Shown: positions 24,918-36,672, counted from the first letter of the stretch. The stretch: DNA of 64,000 nt from Plazaster borealis (GCA_021014325.1 CM037473.1:23178822-23242821), one strand, 5' to 3'. The notes: generated by a model from the letters alone, not told the origin. Translations and numbers: made by a program.

Positions 24918-26222
24918 TTTCTGAAGGTCCGAATGTTTAATTCCAAGGTCACATAGTGGGCTGAAAATATGCACGCTGCATATGGACTTGAATTAGTGGT
25001 GATCTTTTTCTTTGGTTTGTAATCATCATCATTTTACAGTTTAAACACTTGGGAAAAGTGTATTTAAAATGGCAGTTTAGTAGCCCAAAACTGTTTTATT
25101 ATTATAAAGTGTCAAATAGTGTTGTGTAAACCAAACTGCGGTGACATCGTGCTTAGGCTAATCATTGAGAAGAGCCGTTTTTGAATAACCATTATCTAGT
25201 CGTCAAATCAAACAAAAACAAAAATATCAATGTTGTGCTTCATGTTCTCGCTTACGAAAATAAGTAGGGTTTGATCGCCCTGCCTTATTAAACGGTTTGT
25301 TTTTGGTTTGACGTATAATGAAATCCGTGTGTATATTTTGCGACGGACGTCAACTATCTTGTTTGTGTGATGCTCTGTGATCTTTTCCAATGCAGGCTCT
25401 AGGTAGCGAACTTTATCTTAAACTGCCGTATTTAACAAATAACCAAAATTGTGTCATGTAGTGGTATGAAGTGATTTACATTAAAATCATTGTGCAATTA
25501 GAAGGGCATGCTTTGAATTACGGCGATTACTGATATTTTACTTGCTATGAAACAAAGCACTTTAGAAACGTGCATATTGTACAGTGGGGTGTGTGGGCCC
25601 GCCTAAATGCACCAGAAGTGCTTATGCATTTAATGCTCTGTAGTAAACTAAAGATTACAAAAAAATCGGTTCATGTGTTCTCAAGGTGTAACATTTCTGG
25701 ATGTAATAAAATGAAGGTAGGGTCATCGTCTACCATTATTTACATTCGGTTGTGATATCGATTTCAATAACATCGTCAATATCTTAGTATTTATGCGATC
25801 GTGTTATAAAGTACACACAACTTTCTTGAGATTTCTTGCCATTACAGAGACGTGGCAAGAGTGCTTAAAGCTGACACTCTCATTCGATCGGATATTCTAT
25901 TTCTATATTCGGTTATTGATGCGAATTGCATAGAAGTCAAGCAGTTCAGTACACATTAAAAGACAATGTCTTATACCTAGCACCCACGAACGAGTTTATG
26001 ATTAGACGGTATGCGGCTCGTTAAGATTGGTTATATACATTACCTCAACGAACGATCGGGTTTATTTCTGATTTGATTCTTGTTGTGATTTTTGTAATTT
26101 AGCCAGGACAACAGGTGCCATGTCTTCATTGACATCCGATCCCCTTTCTCTGCTAGATGTCTTTTTTGTCGGTATTGATGTGGATGAAACTACTAAACAA
26201 ATTGACAGGATATAAAATTTAA

Positions 26223-26248
26223 GATGGCTATGAGTCGACCACTTTACG
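26223..26248 (+). pseudogene. Relic matching nAChR exon 2
   Basis: GATGGCTATGAGT and ACCACTTTACG, separated by two mismatched bases, match gene B exon 2 (about 31192-31217) at 24 of 26 positions. They encode the DGYE-TTL segment. Neither flank continues the exon, so this is a fragment. It lies next to a block related to the upstream region of A and B, consistent with a lost extra gene copy. A chance match this long is unlikely but the piece is short. Confidence 0.4.
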
Positions 26249-26395
26249 ATCGTACATTCAGGGATCAACCCAAGTTTACAATACAACCTGTGAAGCCGCA
26301 GTGAAAGGGATCCCATTAAGGGGATGCGACTTTTGATTTCAAATATGAAGTAATAAACCACAAGAGACACTGACTGGAAAAAAATTGAAACAATT

Positions 26396-26510
26396 TTGGG
26401 TTGAACAAAGAGAAAATTGACTAAAGCGGGACTTGAAGCTGCGACCTCTGGATTAACGTGCTTGAGCTCTACCTACTGAGCTCTAGCCCCAATTTTTGCG
26501 GTCTCCCTTT
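26396..26510 (-). mobile_element. tRNA-derived SINE (copy 1)
   Basis: Read on the minus strand it has an A-box-like TAGAGCTCAGTAGGTAGAG, then ATTAATCCAGAGGTCGCAG, a B-box-like GCTTCAAGTCC and the tail CTTTAGTCAATTTTCTCTTT then GTTCAAC. The tail words CTTTAGT, TTTCT and TTTGTTCAAC recur in the copies at about 36040 and 36819. The stems are degenerate, so it is not a functional tRNA. Confidence 0.7.
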
Positions 26511-27790
26511 TGTCAATATCTTGGTATTGGAGGGCTGCAGTGAAATTTTATTTCAATCGACTACAAGTTGATTATACCGTGAATCCTACGATGTGAAGAA
26601 TAGATCTTTGACTGATTATTACCAATGTGTTTTCATATATTTAATAAAACAACAGTGACATTTTATATACTGTGCATTTTGTATACGATTTGCCTCAAGT
26701 AGAAACAAAATATTAACGCAGGAAGGCGATTGCACTATTGCTTATTTATAAAGATTATATTCTGCTGTTCATCATCATATACCTAAGTGCTGCGTCAGCA
26801 TTTAATGACGATCATCGTAAAATATAATAAAACCAACGCTTCCGCAGGCATGTTTTCAATTTATAATAGTGCTAGTTTTTTATACTGATTCGTACCCTTA
26901 TGTGGGGTGGATTTAACAAATACCATAATTATTTAGAATAGATCGTATGAGCAAGTCGATCAAACAATTTAATCGTAGGTTTTCAATGCCAAATCAAAAA
27001 GGTGATTATTATGGAGATACGGGTTTTTTTATTGCGTACGTTGGTTGAAATAGCAGCTGTTGGGTTAGATTGTTAACCCTGAGGATTGTGTGACAAAACA
27101 TGGTAGATGGTTTATCACAGTTGTGTGATAATGATACAACAATATCGGTACCATCAGCATGAATTTTGAGATAACCTGGTATTTTCGACACAGAAATACA
27201 TTATTGCCTTGTTGCATATTTAAGAGGCTCTCTTCAATGACCGGTTTATTTCCCCAACTTGCCACACCGCCACGGTATAGTCTAAAGGCAACCGGCAGTG
27301 GTATTTTGTCAAAATAAAGCTTTTGTCGTTAATACATACATTTTTATGAGTGGAATGTGAATAAACAATTAACTAAGTTTAACAAATTGTGTTTTATTTT
27401 AATTACAAATTTAAAAATAGGCCCCCGTTTACATGGCGCTCTTCGTGACGTCAATCGAGGCGCGGGATATTTGAAGAGAAGTCTGGATGTGTAGTCTGGC
27501 CCTGTACATAACGTCTGGGTACCTGATAAGTATGATGCTTTTTCGTACTCGGACGTCACCCAATGCAATCCTAGGACAGTGTACAGTCGACTGATACTAG
27601 ACGCGTTTCTATGCGTTCCCATGCGCGTTTCTATGTCTTAAAAAACGGAATTATTATACGAGCACGGTCATAACGAGAACACGGATATTACGAGTTAATT
27701 TAGCGACCCCGTGGTGACAAAATGTATTGTTTTTCCTACTTTGCCAAACTATTTATCGGATCGGCGCGCCGCGGCGTGGCATACAGCTCA

Positions 27791-27956
27791 TTAACAAGTC
27801 GATCCGAACACCAGAAACGACGTCGGACTGGACCACTTTGTCCTCGACTTTCGATGCCCGTAACTGCCTATATTTGGGATCTGCAGGAAACAAATGCTAG
27901 CTGACACCATCTTTAGTCGTTTTGCTGCATCCAGCAGCAATACACCTGGTCGGCAT
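27791..27956 (-). pseudogene. THAP-domain pseudogene (N-terminal zinc finger)
   Basis: The minus-strand frame starts MPTRCIAAGCSKTTKDGVS, a characteristic THAP N-terminus with the first two zinc-binding cysteines. It then meets a stop and continues HLFPADPKYRQLRASKVED, matching the THAP HxFPxDPxxR region. A +1 shift gives TKWSSPTSFL, matching the later THAP WxPTxxS region. The C2CH finger is therefore broken by one stop and one frameshift, and the final Cys/His are not preserved. THAP domains occur in host factors and in P-element-type transposases. The sequence GTGACGTCAATCGAGGC on the left flank (about 27446) recurs inverted on the right (about 28098), so it may be a remnant of a mobile unit. 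Confidence 0.65.
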
Positions 27957-28039
27957 TGCCGGAAAAATGCAATAAAAATCCCTTTTTTGGGATAACCAAA
28001 CGAAACGTACAAGCTCACTGCTTGCACGTGTGTATACAA

Positions 28040-28962
28040 TGCAGGCAAGTTCGAGCGGGGGGGGGGGGGGTCGATGTTCGATCGCGGCGAAGTCTGCCTC
28101 GATTGACGTCACAAAAAGGGATGGGCGGAGTCACCTCAAACAACCTTATCTATTTTTTAAAACATATAAATCGTGACAAACAATTACTCAAACAAATTGT
28201 TTTATTGTTAATATACATAATTTTGATACTCTCATGTTAAAAAAAAAAAAATCTATTTCCAGGTGACTTTAATTATGTACTTTATGGGCACCGTAAGCAA
28301 ATGCGGTAAGTAGAGCCATGAAATTGGACCGAGGTAACATGACCATGTATGATCTGCACAAGTCCCTGGATGGGTGAACTATCTATAAGCAACGGTAAGG
28401 GCAGAATGACACGTCTTAACTGACAACTGGGGTGGCATGGGTGGCTAGTGCGTAAAGCGCTCGCCTCTCACCAACGTGGCCCTGGTTCTATACCCGGCTA
28501 CGCCGTATGTGATTAGAGTTGTGCGTTGGTTCTATCCTATTCCACGTTTTGTTTTGTTTTTATCTCAGGCTGTGCTCCGTGGTCATCATATGGGTCGATT
28601 TAGCTGGCTGTCAAGGCGCCCTCGCATGCCTGCTTCTCGAACACGTTGTAGCCGCGTACTTCGCAATTCAGCTTATCAGCTGCAATAGTAAGGATGATGA
28701 GCCTCCCAAATTATCATATTGTTATTATATATTTAACCAATCCGTTTCTGGTCCTCCGCCTAATATAATAATATTGATAACGTATTTATATTGCGCCCCT
28801 TACATAAAAATGATCAAAGGCGCGTTTTAAAACGTCTTAAAAAATGCACAAAATGGAAGTAAAAGATAATGTAACAAGTCACCAGGCCAGTGCCCGAACC
28901 ACTAGATGTCTGTCCCGTCAACAGAGAACTAAAATAATTACAGGAGCCTAACCCAACTAATT
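28040..28962. other. Spacer between A and B: poly-G run, SINE, no gene
   Basis: A run of 14 Gs begins near 28057. From about 28096 there is a CRE-like TGACGTCA. The SINE at 28429 follows. The two plus-strand frames at 28476-28830 run across the SINE and its flank and are not considered coding. Confidence 0.5.
28429..28560 (+). mobile_element. tRNA-derived SINE, second family
   Basis: The head GGGTGGCTAGTGCGTAAAGC, then GCTCGCCTCTCACCAACG and TGGTTCTATACCCGGC, has the spacing of A and B boxes of a tRNA-like head. The body follows (GTATGTGATTAGAGTTGTGC). It differs from the TTTGTTCAAC-tailed family. Identity is by pattern only. Confidence 0.6.
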
Positions 28963-28963
28963 G

Positions 28964-29160
28964 TCTTCCTGTCAGAATTAACGTGGATTAAAATAACAAA
29001 GAAACTGACAGGATAGGGAAAGCATTGAGCGACTGGTGATTGGTAGCCATTTTGAGTAAATATTATTGTAACGTCATCCAACCATTTTATTTCAAGGTTT
29101 TGAGAATAAATTGTATGTACTCTCTCAAAAGCTTTTAACGTTGCCTCTGCTTCCAGAAAG
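28964..29160 (+). promoter_or_regulatory. Gene B copy of the A/B shared upstream block
   Basis: It is colinear with 14586-14760: GTCTTCCTGTCAGAATTAAC, TTGGTAGCCATTTTGA, AAAAGCTTTTAACGTT and AAAGTATTTTGTC. It lies about 1.0-1.2 kb before the gene B start, against about 0.4-0.6 kb in A. Insertions in B explain the extra distance, including an (AAT)n microsatellite at 29518-29582. Confidence 0.4.
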
Positions 29161-29521
29161 TATTTTGTCTGTCACGAATGTTTGTTTGACGGCCCTAAAT
29201 GAAAGAAGAATTATATACGCACCATTGCAACAAGCTCTTTTCGAGACTTTCTCGAGTGGAGTAGATCTGTGTTGAAAAGTAAGGGGCGGGGATGATTATG
29301 AAATTTGCGTACATTACAAACGTGAGATTATTTATTATGGAATTATTTATGTCATGTCTATTATAAAGTCAAGGGCAAGTCTAAGAGCTTTTGTAAAAGG
29401 GTGCAGAGCATGAAATCTGAAAATTGTTTGAATTGGAGACATTCGAACTTGTGTGTTTTTCTCTCTGCTTCCTTGAAGGATAAAGTCATACTTTGGTAAT
29501 GACCCCCCCAAAAAAAAAAAA

Positions 29522-29562
<41 letters not shown>

Positions 29563-30132
29563 TAATAATAATAGAAATAATAAGCAATAACATAAAAAAT
29601 GCAGTTTTTTTCCGAACGCCTTCTTGTTATAAAGATGGTAAGGGTATAGGGCATAGAGACTGAATAGTGCGCGGTATTTTGAGACAATTGTCACTTTTTC
29701 TCGTTTTCGTTTTCTTTTTAATACATAATTATTTTGTATTTATGTATATATTCCTTTTAAAAAATCACTAAGGTCTGTTCTTGTTTAACACATGAGAAAT
29801 TCCGATGGGGTGAATATTATTAGCCGTTCCCTGGTCCACAAAAGTGGAGGGGTTACCCCAATCCCCGGGATGCAAGTCCGTGGTCTGAGGTCACATCACT
29901 ACAAATTATGCATAACTGAAACAGTATTTCACTGTCATGATAAACCACGCCCTCTAACTTGTTAAATTACCGATAAACACGCTCGTTTGAAAGCAATAAC
30001 CGTGTCATGTAGCAAATTTTTTTTATGACAGCTCAGCAATCTCTGATGTCTGAACACTTTAAAATTGCAACTGATTTGCCAACGGTTACATTTTGTCGCT
30101 CGACTCTGTCGGATTGTTAGAGGAACGTTGCG

Positions 30133-33100
30133 ATGAAACTAATACTCCTGTTGATATCTGTGGTAGTGATACACGGTAAGCACACATTGGTTTTATCTGC
30201 TTGATACTTCTTCAACACAAGCAATGCCTAAATATTCCACTTAGGCCTAAAGTACAGTATTATCGTATTTTGCATTGTATCATCTAAAGTATGTAAAATT
30301 GTAATTTTTTTCCTATTTATATGTTTATTGTGAAAGTGGTATGTTTTTTTCGTTTTAAAACGGCACCATCGAGCGAGAGAGAAAAATCTGTCGGCAAAAA
30401 TCGGGCCATGCAACTTAATGCATTGACAAAAATCAGGCCTTTATTAAAGTATCAAGATTTTATACTTTGATTAATGTGGATCAAATTGACTTACATCTTA
30501 TTGGCTTACTGGTAGCTTGTTGTACATTTCACCTCTATGGAACCCGGTTAAAAAATCCCACCTCATGCCACAGCTCGCATGTGCTTTTGCTGTTTTTAGT
30601 CCCCACCTGATTTTAAGCGGATGTCCCTATTCGACACATCTTAAACTAAAGAATTCTTCACCAACTACTCTACGCCTGTATCTTCATACCCAAGGTTAAG
30701 GATGAAAGTCACTTTTTACAACCCCCACCCCATCTCATTATAAAAAAATATAAAACAAATACAAACATATACATAAACAAATTAACAAATAATAAATAAA
30801 TAAATAAATAAATAAATAAATTTAAATTAGTTTCTTTGGTTTTTCGTATCACGTCATTATGTCACGCTTTAATTGTATATAGGCCTACTTGTGTCTGTAT
30901 TTATTATATTATTTTGTTTCCTCATTGATTTACTGTTTAGGAGGAATATTTGGACTGTTTTTTATTTTGGAATTGATGTATTATTTAATATTATTGGGTG
31001 TTTTTTTATTGTTGTTAAATAAATGAAGCTGTACAGCTTCAAAGCAAGGGAAAAAAATTAACATATTACTAGCCTTTAGATATGAACTAATGTTTTCATA
31101 GCAAAGTAAATGAAAGTTTTTATATGTAATACTTATTCTCTACAGGATGTTTTGGTCAAATGAACACCCAACATTTGCTGAGGAGGTTACTGGATGGCTA
31201 TGAGTTCACCACTTTACGCCCGGTCAGAAATGACTCAGATGCCATTAATGTGGAGTTTGAACTGGTACTCACACATGTTATAGAACTGGTAATATTCTAT
31301 ATTGTCATATTGTTTTGCATAAAAGATAACTTGAAAACTAATCGTTTGAGAGTTTGCGTGAGAACACAAACGTGTTTAACTCAAAATATTGATACCATGA
31401 AAGCTTTACAAATGCCATGCATGTTGAGGCCACGACTCACAATAAAGAATTGGAACGTGGTACACAACTGTTCTAAAATAACTCAACATTTCACTTTACT
31501 CAACATTTATACATAATAAGCTTTCATTTATAATAAGCTTTCATTTTATCAATTAACAGTTTAATTATTGTTTTCTCAAAATATTAAACACTGTTTTAAT
31601 ACATTCTTCTTTTTGTAATATTTCTCACAGAACGAAAAACATCAATCTCTTGAAATTGGAGCATGGATTTTACAGGTAAGTGGATAAAAGCTGGTCATTG
31701 ACCTTTATGGTACAGATACCTTGAATTTCCCCCATCAAATCTCCTAAATCTGGTACACTCTGAAGAAACTCCCGGTTCAGAATTGACCGGTTACACTGAT
31801 GCAGAAACCGAGTTAAAATCACTTTTTTTTAAAAACCATTTTCCGGGTCGGCCTCACCCAGAAATGGTTCAGGCTCCCTGGGACACAAGATCCGGTTCAA
31901 GTCTGACCAGGTAGTCTTCTCAGGTGCACTACAAATAAGTGTAAAGGAATTGATAATTAATTGCATAAATTAAAATGACAACATATAGTTCATTTAATTT
32001 AAGTCATAAACCATCGATGCATTTAGTTTTTTGTTTTGATTTCCTATTTTCAGATATATTAAAACAGGTTTGGAATTTGCAATTGTGCCTTGTATTTCAC
32101 AATGTTCCAGCTTGGGCCCCTCATATTTCCCTTAAAAAATATCCTTACAAAAGTGACTCTCCTCATCAGAACGAAATTTCAACTATTATTTCATCTCAAT
32201 TTATGACATAGTAAGGTACGTAAGAGTGCGATTTCCTGAATCTTTCATAACACATTGTTATCAAAGGTTTCACTGAACTAGACTCTTGTAAAACTGTGGA
32301 TGAAACAGCATTTTCTCTCTGTTTGCCCTCACTTCAGCAATGGACGGATAAGTTTATGAGATGGGATCCAGAAAAACACAACGGAGTAAAACGACTTTTT
32401 GTTCACAAATCTAAAATATGGTTGCCGGACATTACAATGTATAAAAGGTAAGAAAATCTCTTGTGTTGAATTATTTTAAGGAGCATGAAAGCACAATAAA
32501 CAATATATCTTATCAAAGATTTGAAGATAAAGGACTTTTGGCTGTCACATATTTGTGTTGTAAAATTGTTTGCAATTTGTATAGCTGTATCATTAAAATT
32601 AAATGCAGCATGCCTATGTTGTTTTGAATAGATTGCATAAGTTATTGAAATTAATAATCTAACTTTAAAGGGATTGTATACGTTTGGTAATTGGAATCCA
32701 CTGTTTTTGTTTCAATCCTGTATATAGTTGTAGATATACCGGTATCTTAAAACTAACTTGTGAACATTTCATTTCAAAAGGTGGTAGCGTTTTTGAGATA
32801 TTGCCGAAAATCTGGAGCGGAAGTATTCTTCCGCTCCAGATTTTCGGCAATATCTGCAATCTGCAATTGGAATACACAATCTGAGTAACGTTACTGTCAG
32901 TAATAATTTTCAGATTCAAATTTTGTTGGGTTAAAAAGTAATATCTTTTCCATAACCGCAGTACTTCTAAGTGAAAAGTTTCTCAAAATGCAATATATTA
33001 TCCAAAGCTGCTGTACAAAATCAAGATTCCGTGTGCATAGAACAGAGGAATAAACACACTTTTTAAGCACTTCAGATATAAATCTTCTAAATTTACTGGA

Positions 33101-35747
33101 AAAATGTCTGTAACATCAATAGTGGGGTCCAGGGCAAATGCCCGGTAGAGTTCAGGGGGCAAGGCCCCCTGAAGCTCTGAGATTTTGGCTTATTGAGGGG
33201 TGAAAAATCAAGCCTCTGTGTGCCTAAAAATAGATAAATAGACACACTTTTTAAGCAACTCAGATCCATATCAATCTTCTCAATGTACTTGGAAAATTTC
33301 TGTAACATCGACGTTGGGGTCCAAGGGCGAAGCCCCGTTGGTGGTGCAGGAGGCGAAGCCCTCGAAAGCTCTGAGCTTTTGGCGTTTTGAAGGGTGAAAA
33401 ATCAAGCCTCCGTGTTCCTAAAAACAGAGAATTATGTACACTTTTTAAGCACTTCTGATCCATATCACTCTTCTAAATTTACTGGACATTTTTTTGTAAC
33501 ATCGATGGAGGAGTTCAGGGGCGAAGCCTCGGTGGGGGTCCAGGGGGCAAAGCCCTCGGAACCTCTGAGCTTTTGGCGTTTTGAGGGGTGAAAAATCAAG
33601 CCTCCGTGTGCCTAAAACAGAGAAATAGACACACTTTCCAAGCACTTCTGATCCATATCACTCTTCTAATTTTACTCATTTTAATCCCACAAATTTTGCG
33701 TTTGGATGTGGTCGCTGTATTATCTGGTTTCATGCATATTCATTAAAAAACATAGTCGGTAAAATCTGGCATTTCTCAAATTCACGCTTATAGTCTTTAC
33801 ATGCCGGAGCGAAAAATTGACAAGTCAGGTTTCAAATGCTTTTGTTATTTTTTTCATTACCCCCCCCCCCCAAAAAAAAAAATAAATAAATAAATAAATA
33901 AAAAATAAAAAAATAAATACCTGGGAGGCACGTGCCTCCTGTCCCCCCCCCCCCCGGATCCGCGCCTGCTTTACCCCTCATTCACGCCCGTCTTTCGGCT
34001 TCATGCATACGCAGTAACAATGGATTTTTTTTAAAGGAAAACTGGGGTCAGAATTGGGTCCCAGTTCTGGGTCAGTACGACCCGGAATCGGTGCCAAAAT
34101 GACTCAGAAATGGGTCAAAATGAGGCAGAATTCGAGTAAAAATTACATTTTGAAACAAATTTCCGGGTCAGCCTGTTCCGGAAATGGGTCAGGCCCCCTG
34201 GGACACGGAATCTTGATAAATTCTGACCCGGTAAGTGTATGATAAAACAAGAGAGCACATACCAGTTTTATTATCAACAAAGGCTGGATTTTCTAATTCT
34301 CTCTGTATTTCCAGTATAGACAGAGGTTTCGAAAGCTACAAAGACACTTCAGTCATCGTTAACTACAATGGCTCGATGAGATGGGAGGCCCCAGTCATTC
34401 TAAAAAGTTCCTGCAAGATAGACGCGCGACTTTTCCCCTTCGACACACAAGTCTGTAAGCTAAAATTCTCATCATGGGTATACAATGGATTGGAATTAAA
34501 GCTTCATATATTGGATGAAACAGACAGTAAAATTCTGTACGAGGATGTTGGGGTCTGGGAGCTTCGTGACGTCAAAGTGAACCAGGGCGAGTATTTCTTC
34601 AATGACATTCCCTACCAAGAACTGACGTATATCCTCTATCTAAGACGGAGACCCTTGTTCCACGTTATCCAAGTCATGATTCCGTGTGTGCTGCTCTCTC
34701 TACTCAATCTGATGGTGTTTGTCTTGCCCCCCGAGTCAGGAGAGAAAGTATCACTGGGTATGGCTAACCTGTTGTCTCTGGTTCTGTTCCAGCAGCTGAT
34801 CAGCAACGCTGTTCCCCCCACTTCAGATAGAGCCCCAATCATTGGTGAGTCATTTTGTTCGGTCGGTAAAAAAGACACAATGACTTTGATGCAATGCGCT
34901 TTTACTTTTTGTGATCGTTACGGTAAGGTTAGTGTGTGTCCGGACCCCTTATTTTATGTCCGACTTGGGCAAATTGATGCTTACATCATTTTATACAGCT
35001 TTTGTATTTTACTATTTGATGTGTACCGGTGCGTGGGAGCTATGGCATAGTAAATTACTATACTTTAATTTTACTCTGACTTCAATCTTCAAAAATCATA
35101 ATTGGTGGGTGCCTGAAACTTAAAAGCATTTTAATCTGGTATTGTAAGTCGTCTAGATGTACAGTTGTGACTAATTTCACCCTATTTTAATTAGTTTAGT
35201 TTGTTTTGTTTTGTTTTGTATTGCAGGATATTTTTTCTGTCCAATGATAGTCCTTGCTAGTACCTCCATCGTATGTACCGTGATCGTACTCAACCTGTTT
35301 CATCGCGACAATCGGCAGTCCATACCAAGATGGGTCAAAATCGTTGTGCTCAAACACATTGCGAAGTTAGTCCGTTACAAATCTTCGAAAGGATCCTCCC
35401 TTACTACTCGAAGATGCGGACAAGATCTGACCAATTCAAGACAAGATCCGGCTGAGAAATCTATAGAGAGCACAGATAAGAAGGAGCATGGGATTCACGC
35501 GATATTCGAACCAGGTTTCAGCCAACTAGTGGGAGACATCAGCAACGCGAATTACGACATTGGTAACTCCTTGGACCAGTCTACCCAAGCTGTAGCTGAT
35601 GAGACTGCGGAATCACCCCAGACCGATGGGGCTCTCAACTGGAAGGATGTGGCGCTCGTCATTGACCGGGCTGCCCTTGTCTTGTCATCACTCGTGACTC
35701 TCGTTGCAGCTACTGTATCGGTGTCACTGTATCTTTTCAGCGTGTAG
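30133..35747 (+). CDS. nAChR-like Cys-loop ligand-gated ion channel subunit, gene B
   Basis: Six coding exons: 30133-30175, 31146-31288, 31631-31675, 32338-32447, 34315-34844 and 35227-35747, giving 463 residues. The phases and first five exon lengths (43,143,45,110,530) are identical to gene A. Signal peptide MKLILLLISVVVI; loop D W79; loop A WLPDITMYK; Cys-loop C147-C161; loop B W168; loop C QGEYFFNDIPY without vicinal cysteines; M1; GEK and M2 (EKVSLGMANLLSLVLFQQ) with neutral N at 20'; M3; basic M3-M4 loop; M4 near the C-terminus. The M3-M4 loop is 15 residues longer than in A. Exons 5 and the start of 6 are almost identical to A at silent sites, so this is a recent duplicate or converted copy. 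A role as a cation-channel subunit is inferred from the family. AATAAA at 35802, 55 nt past the stop, is a plausible poly(A) signal. Confidence 0.93.
30786..30821 (+). repeat. (AAAT)n microsatellite in gene B intron 1
   Basis: About nine AAAT units lie in coding intron 1 of gene B. Confidence 0.85.
31756..31927. repeat. GGGTCA/TGACCC inverted-repeat element (copy 1), gene B intron 3
   Basis: The ends CACTCTGAAGAAACTCCCGG and CAGGTAGTCTTCTCAGGTG are imperfect inverted copies. The interior has TTCCGGGTCGGCCTCACCC and GGCTCCCTGGGACAC, shared with the copies at 34028-34226 and 38317-38772. Confidence 0.6.
32665..32880 (+). repeat. Dispersed element, family 3 (plus copy) with perfect internal hairpin
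   Basis: It starts AAAGGGATTGTATACGTTTG, the inverse of the end of the copy at 17210-17352. Inside, 32797-32823 and 32828-32854 are perfect 27-nt reverse complements around the 4-nt loop TATT. The arms begin GATATTGCCGAAAATC. It lies in gene B intron 4. Confidence 0.75.
33095..33680 (+). repeat. About 193-bp tandem repeat in gene B intron 4
   Basis: Three successive units and part of a fourth: TCTGTAACATC at 33109 and 33298 and TTTGTAACATC at 33492, each followed by a GGGG-CAAGGCCCC or GGCGAAGCCC hairpin, AGCTCTGAG, TTTTGGC, GGGTGAAAAATCAAGCCTC and ACACTTTTTAAGCA. Minus-strand frames over the array are by-products of the repeat. Confidence 0.85.
33864..33957 (+). repeat. Low-complexity C-run and (AAAT)n tract
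   Basis: A run of Cs, an A run with AAAT units, then a second C run lie in gene B intron 4. Confidence 0.85.
34028..34226. repeat. GGGTCA/TGACCC inverted-repeat element (copy 2), gene B intron 4
   Basis: It has multiple GGGTCA/TGACCC words and the shared interior TTTCCGGGTCAGCCTG and CAGGCCCCCTGGGACAC. It ends about 90 bp before exon 5. The plus-strand open frame over it (34054-34242) is not coding. Confidence 0.6.
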
Positions 35748-36039
35748 GATATATTATTCTTAGAACGCGCGCCTTAATTGTTAATTAAATTTAGAAAAAT
35801 TAATAAATAAACAAATAAACAACATCAGTAAGGTTTGAAAGAAAAGATGGGGGAAATAACAACAATGTTATTGCCCTGTATCTATAAAACGTTAAGAAAA
35901 AATGCGTTATTTGGAAGCAGAAAGGCATAGACATGATAATGACAACATTCCGGGAGGTGGATCGTGTAAGCATGAAAGCCAACCATCCAGCAGTATGACA
36001 TGGCTACTGACCAATCCAACTGGAAAATATTACAAAGTT

Positions 36040-36175
36040 AACATAGTGTTAATGGATTTGTCCCAGTTACCAACTGGTTTAGCGTGCCGGCACGTTAAAC
36101 CTAAGATCGTTGGTTCAAATCCTGCTCTAGTCAATATTTCTTTGTTCAACCCCAAATCTCTTTATTGTAAAGAAC
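36040..36175 (+). mobile_element. tRNA-derived SINE (copy 2)
   Basis: A degenerate A-box region (AACTGGTTTAGCG) is followed by a B-box-like GGTTCAAATCC and the family tail CTCTAGTCAATATTTCTTTG then TTCAAC. Confidence 0.6.
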
Positions 36176-36361
36176 AATTTACTCGTCATCACGTACATCA
36201 TGTACATCACGGTCTGTCAAGGAACATTGAGGCCTACATATATCAAACTATTGTACATAATTGAAATATTTGTTATCATAAAAAGTATTTTAAAATTTAC
36301 CGAGTCATTTTATGTTTGTGGCATATTACTTCGTACTTGAAATAAAAAGTAGCATCCCCTT

Positions 36362-36672
36362 ATATGAAGGGTATTCTGACAATTTGGTAATTGTCAAAGA
36401 CCAGTATCCTCACTTGTTGTTTATATCCAACATTAGGCACCCATATGCATAAAATAACAAACCTGTGAAAATGATGGCTCAATTGTTGCATAGAATTGTG
36501 TGCTCTCAGATTAATTTCTTTGTGTGAAAATTGCCTCTTTCTGTCAAAAAACATTACCTCAAAGGGGGTCGTTTCTAACAGTGTTTGATAATATCAACAG
36601 CTCTCCAGTGTTCTTTAACAAGTAAGTTTTATGGACATTAACTTGTGGAGTAATTACCAAAGGTACACCCTG
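36362..36672 (-). repeat. Dispersed inverted-repeat element, family 1 (copy 3, minus)
   Basis: It reads inversely to copies 1 and 2: GGTAATTGTCAAAGACCAGT at the left, GCATAAAATAACAAACCTGT inside, then CAACAGCTCTCC and AATTACCAAAGGTACAC at the right. Confidence 0.75.

Larger units (their letters stand above)
24918..27790. other. Spacer between receptor genes A and B, first part
   Basis: It includes the probable 3' UTR of gene A (possible AATAAA at 25705-25710), a block at about 26060-26215 related to the A/B upstream block, an exon-2-like fragment at 26223-26248, and a SINE on the minus strand. From 26757 blocks homologous to the 5' flank of gene A resume. No intact gene is seen. Confidence 0.5.

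Noticed and set aside
29347..29694. Minus-strand frames with poly-Leu or poly-Tyr runs
   Set aside because: They are translation of an (AAT)n microsatellite.
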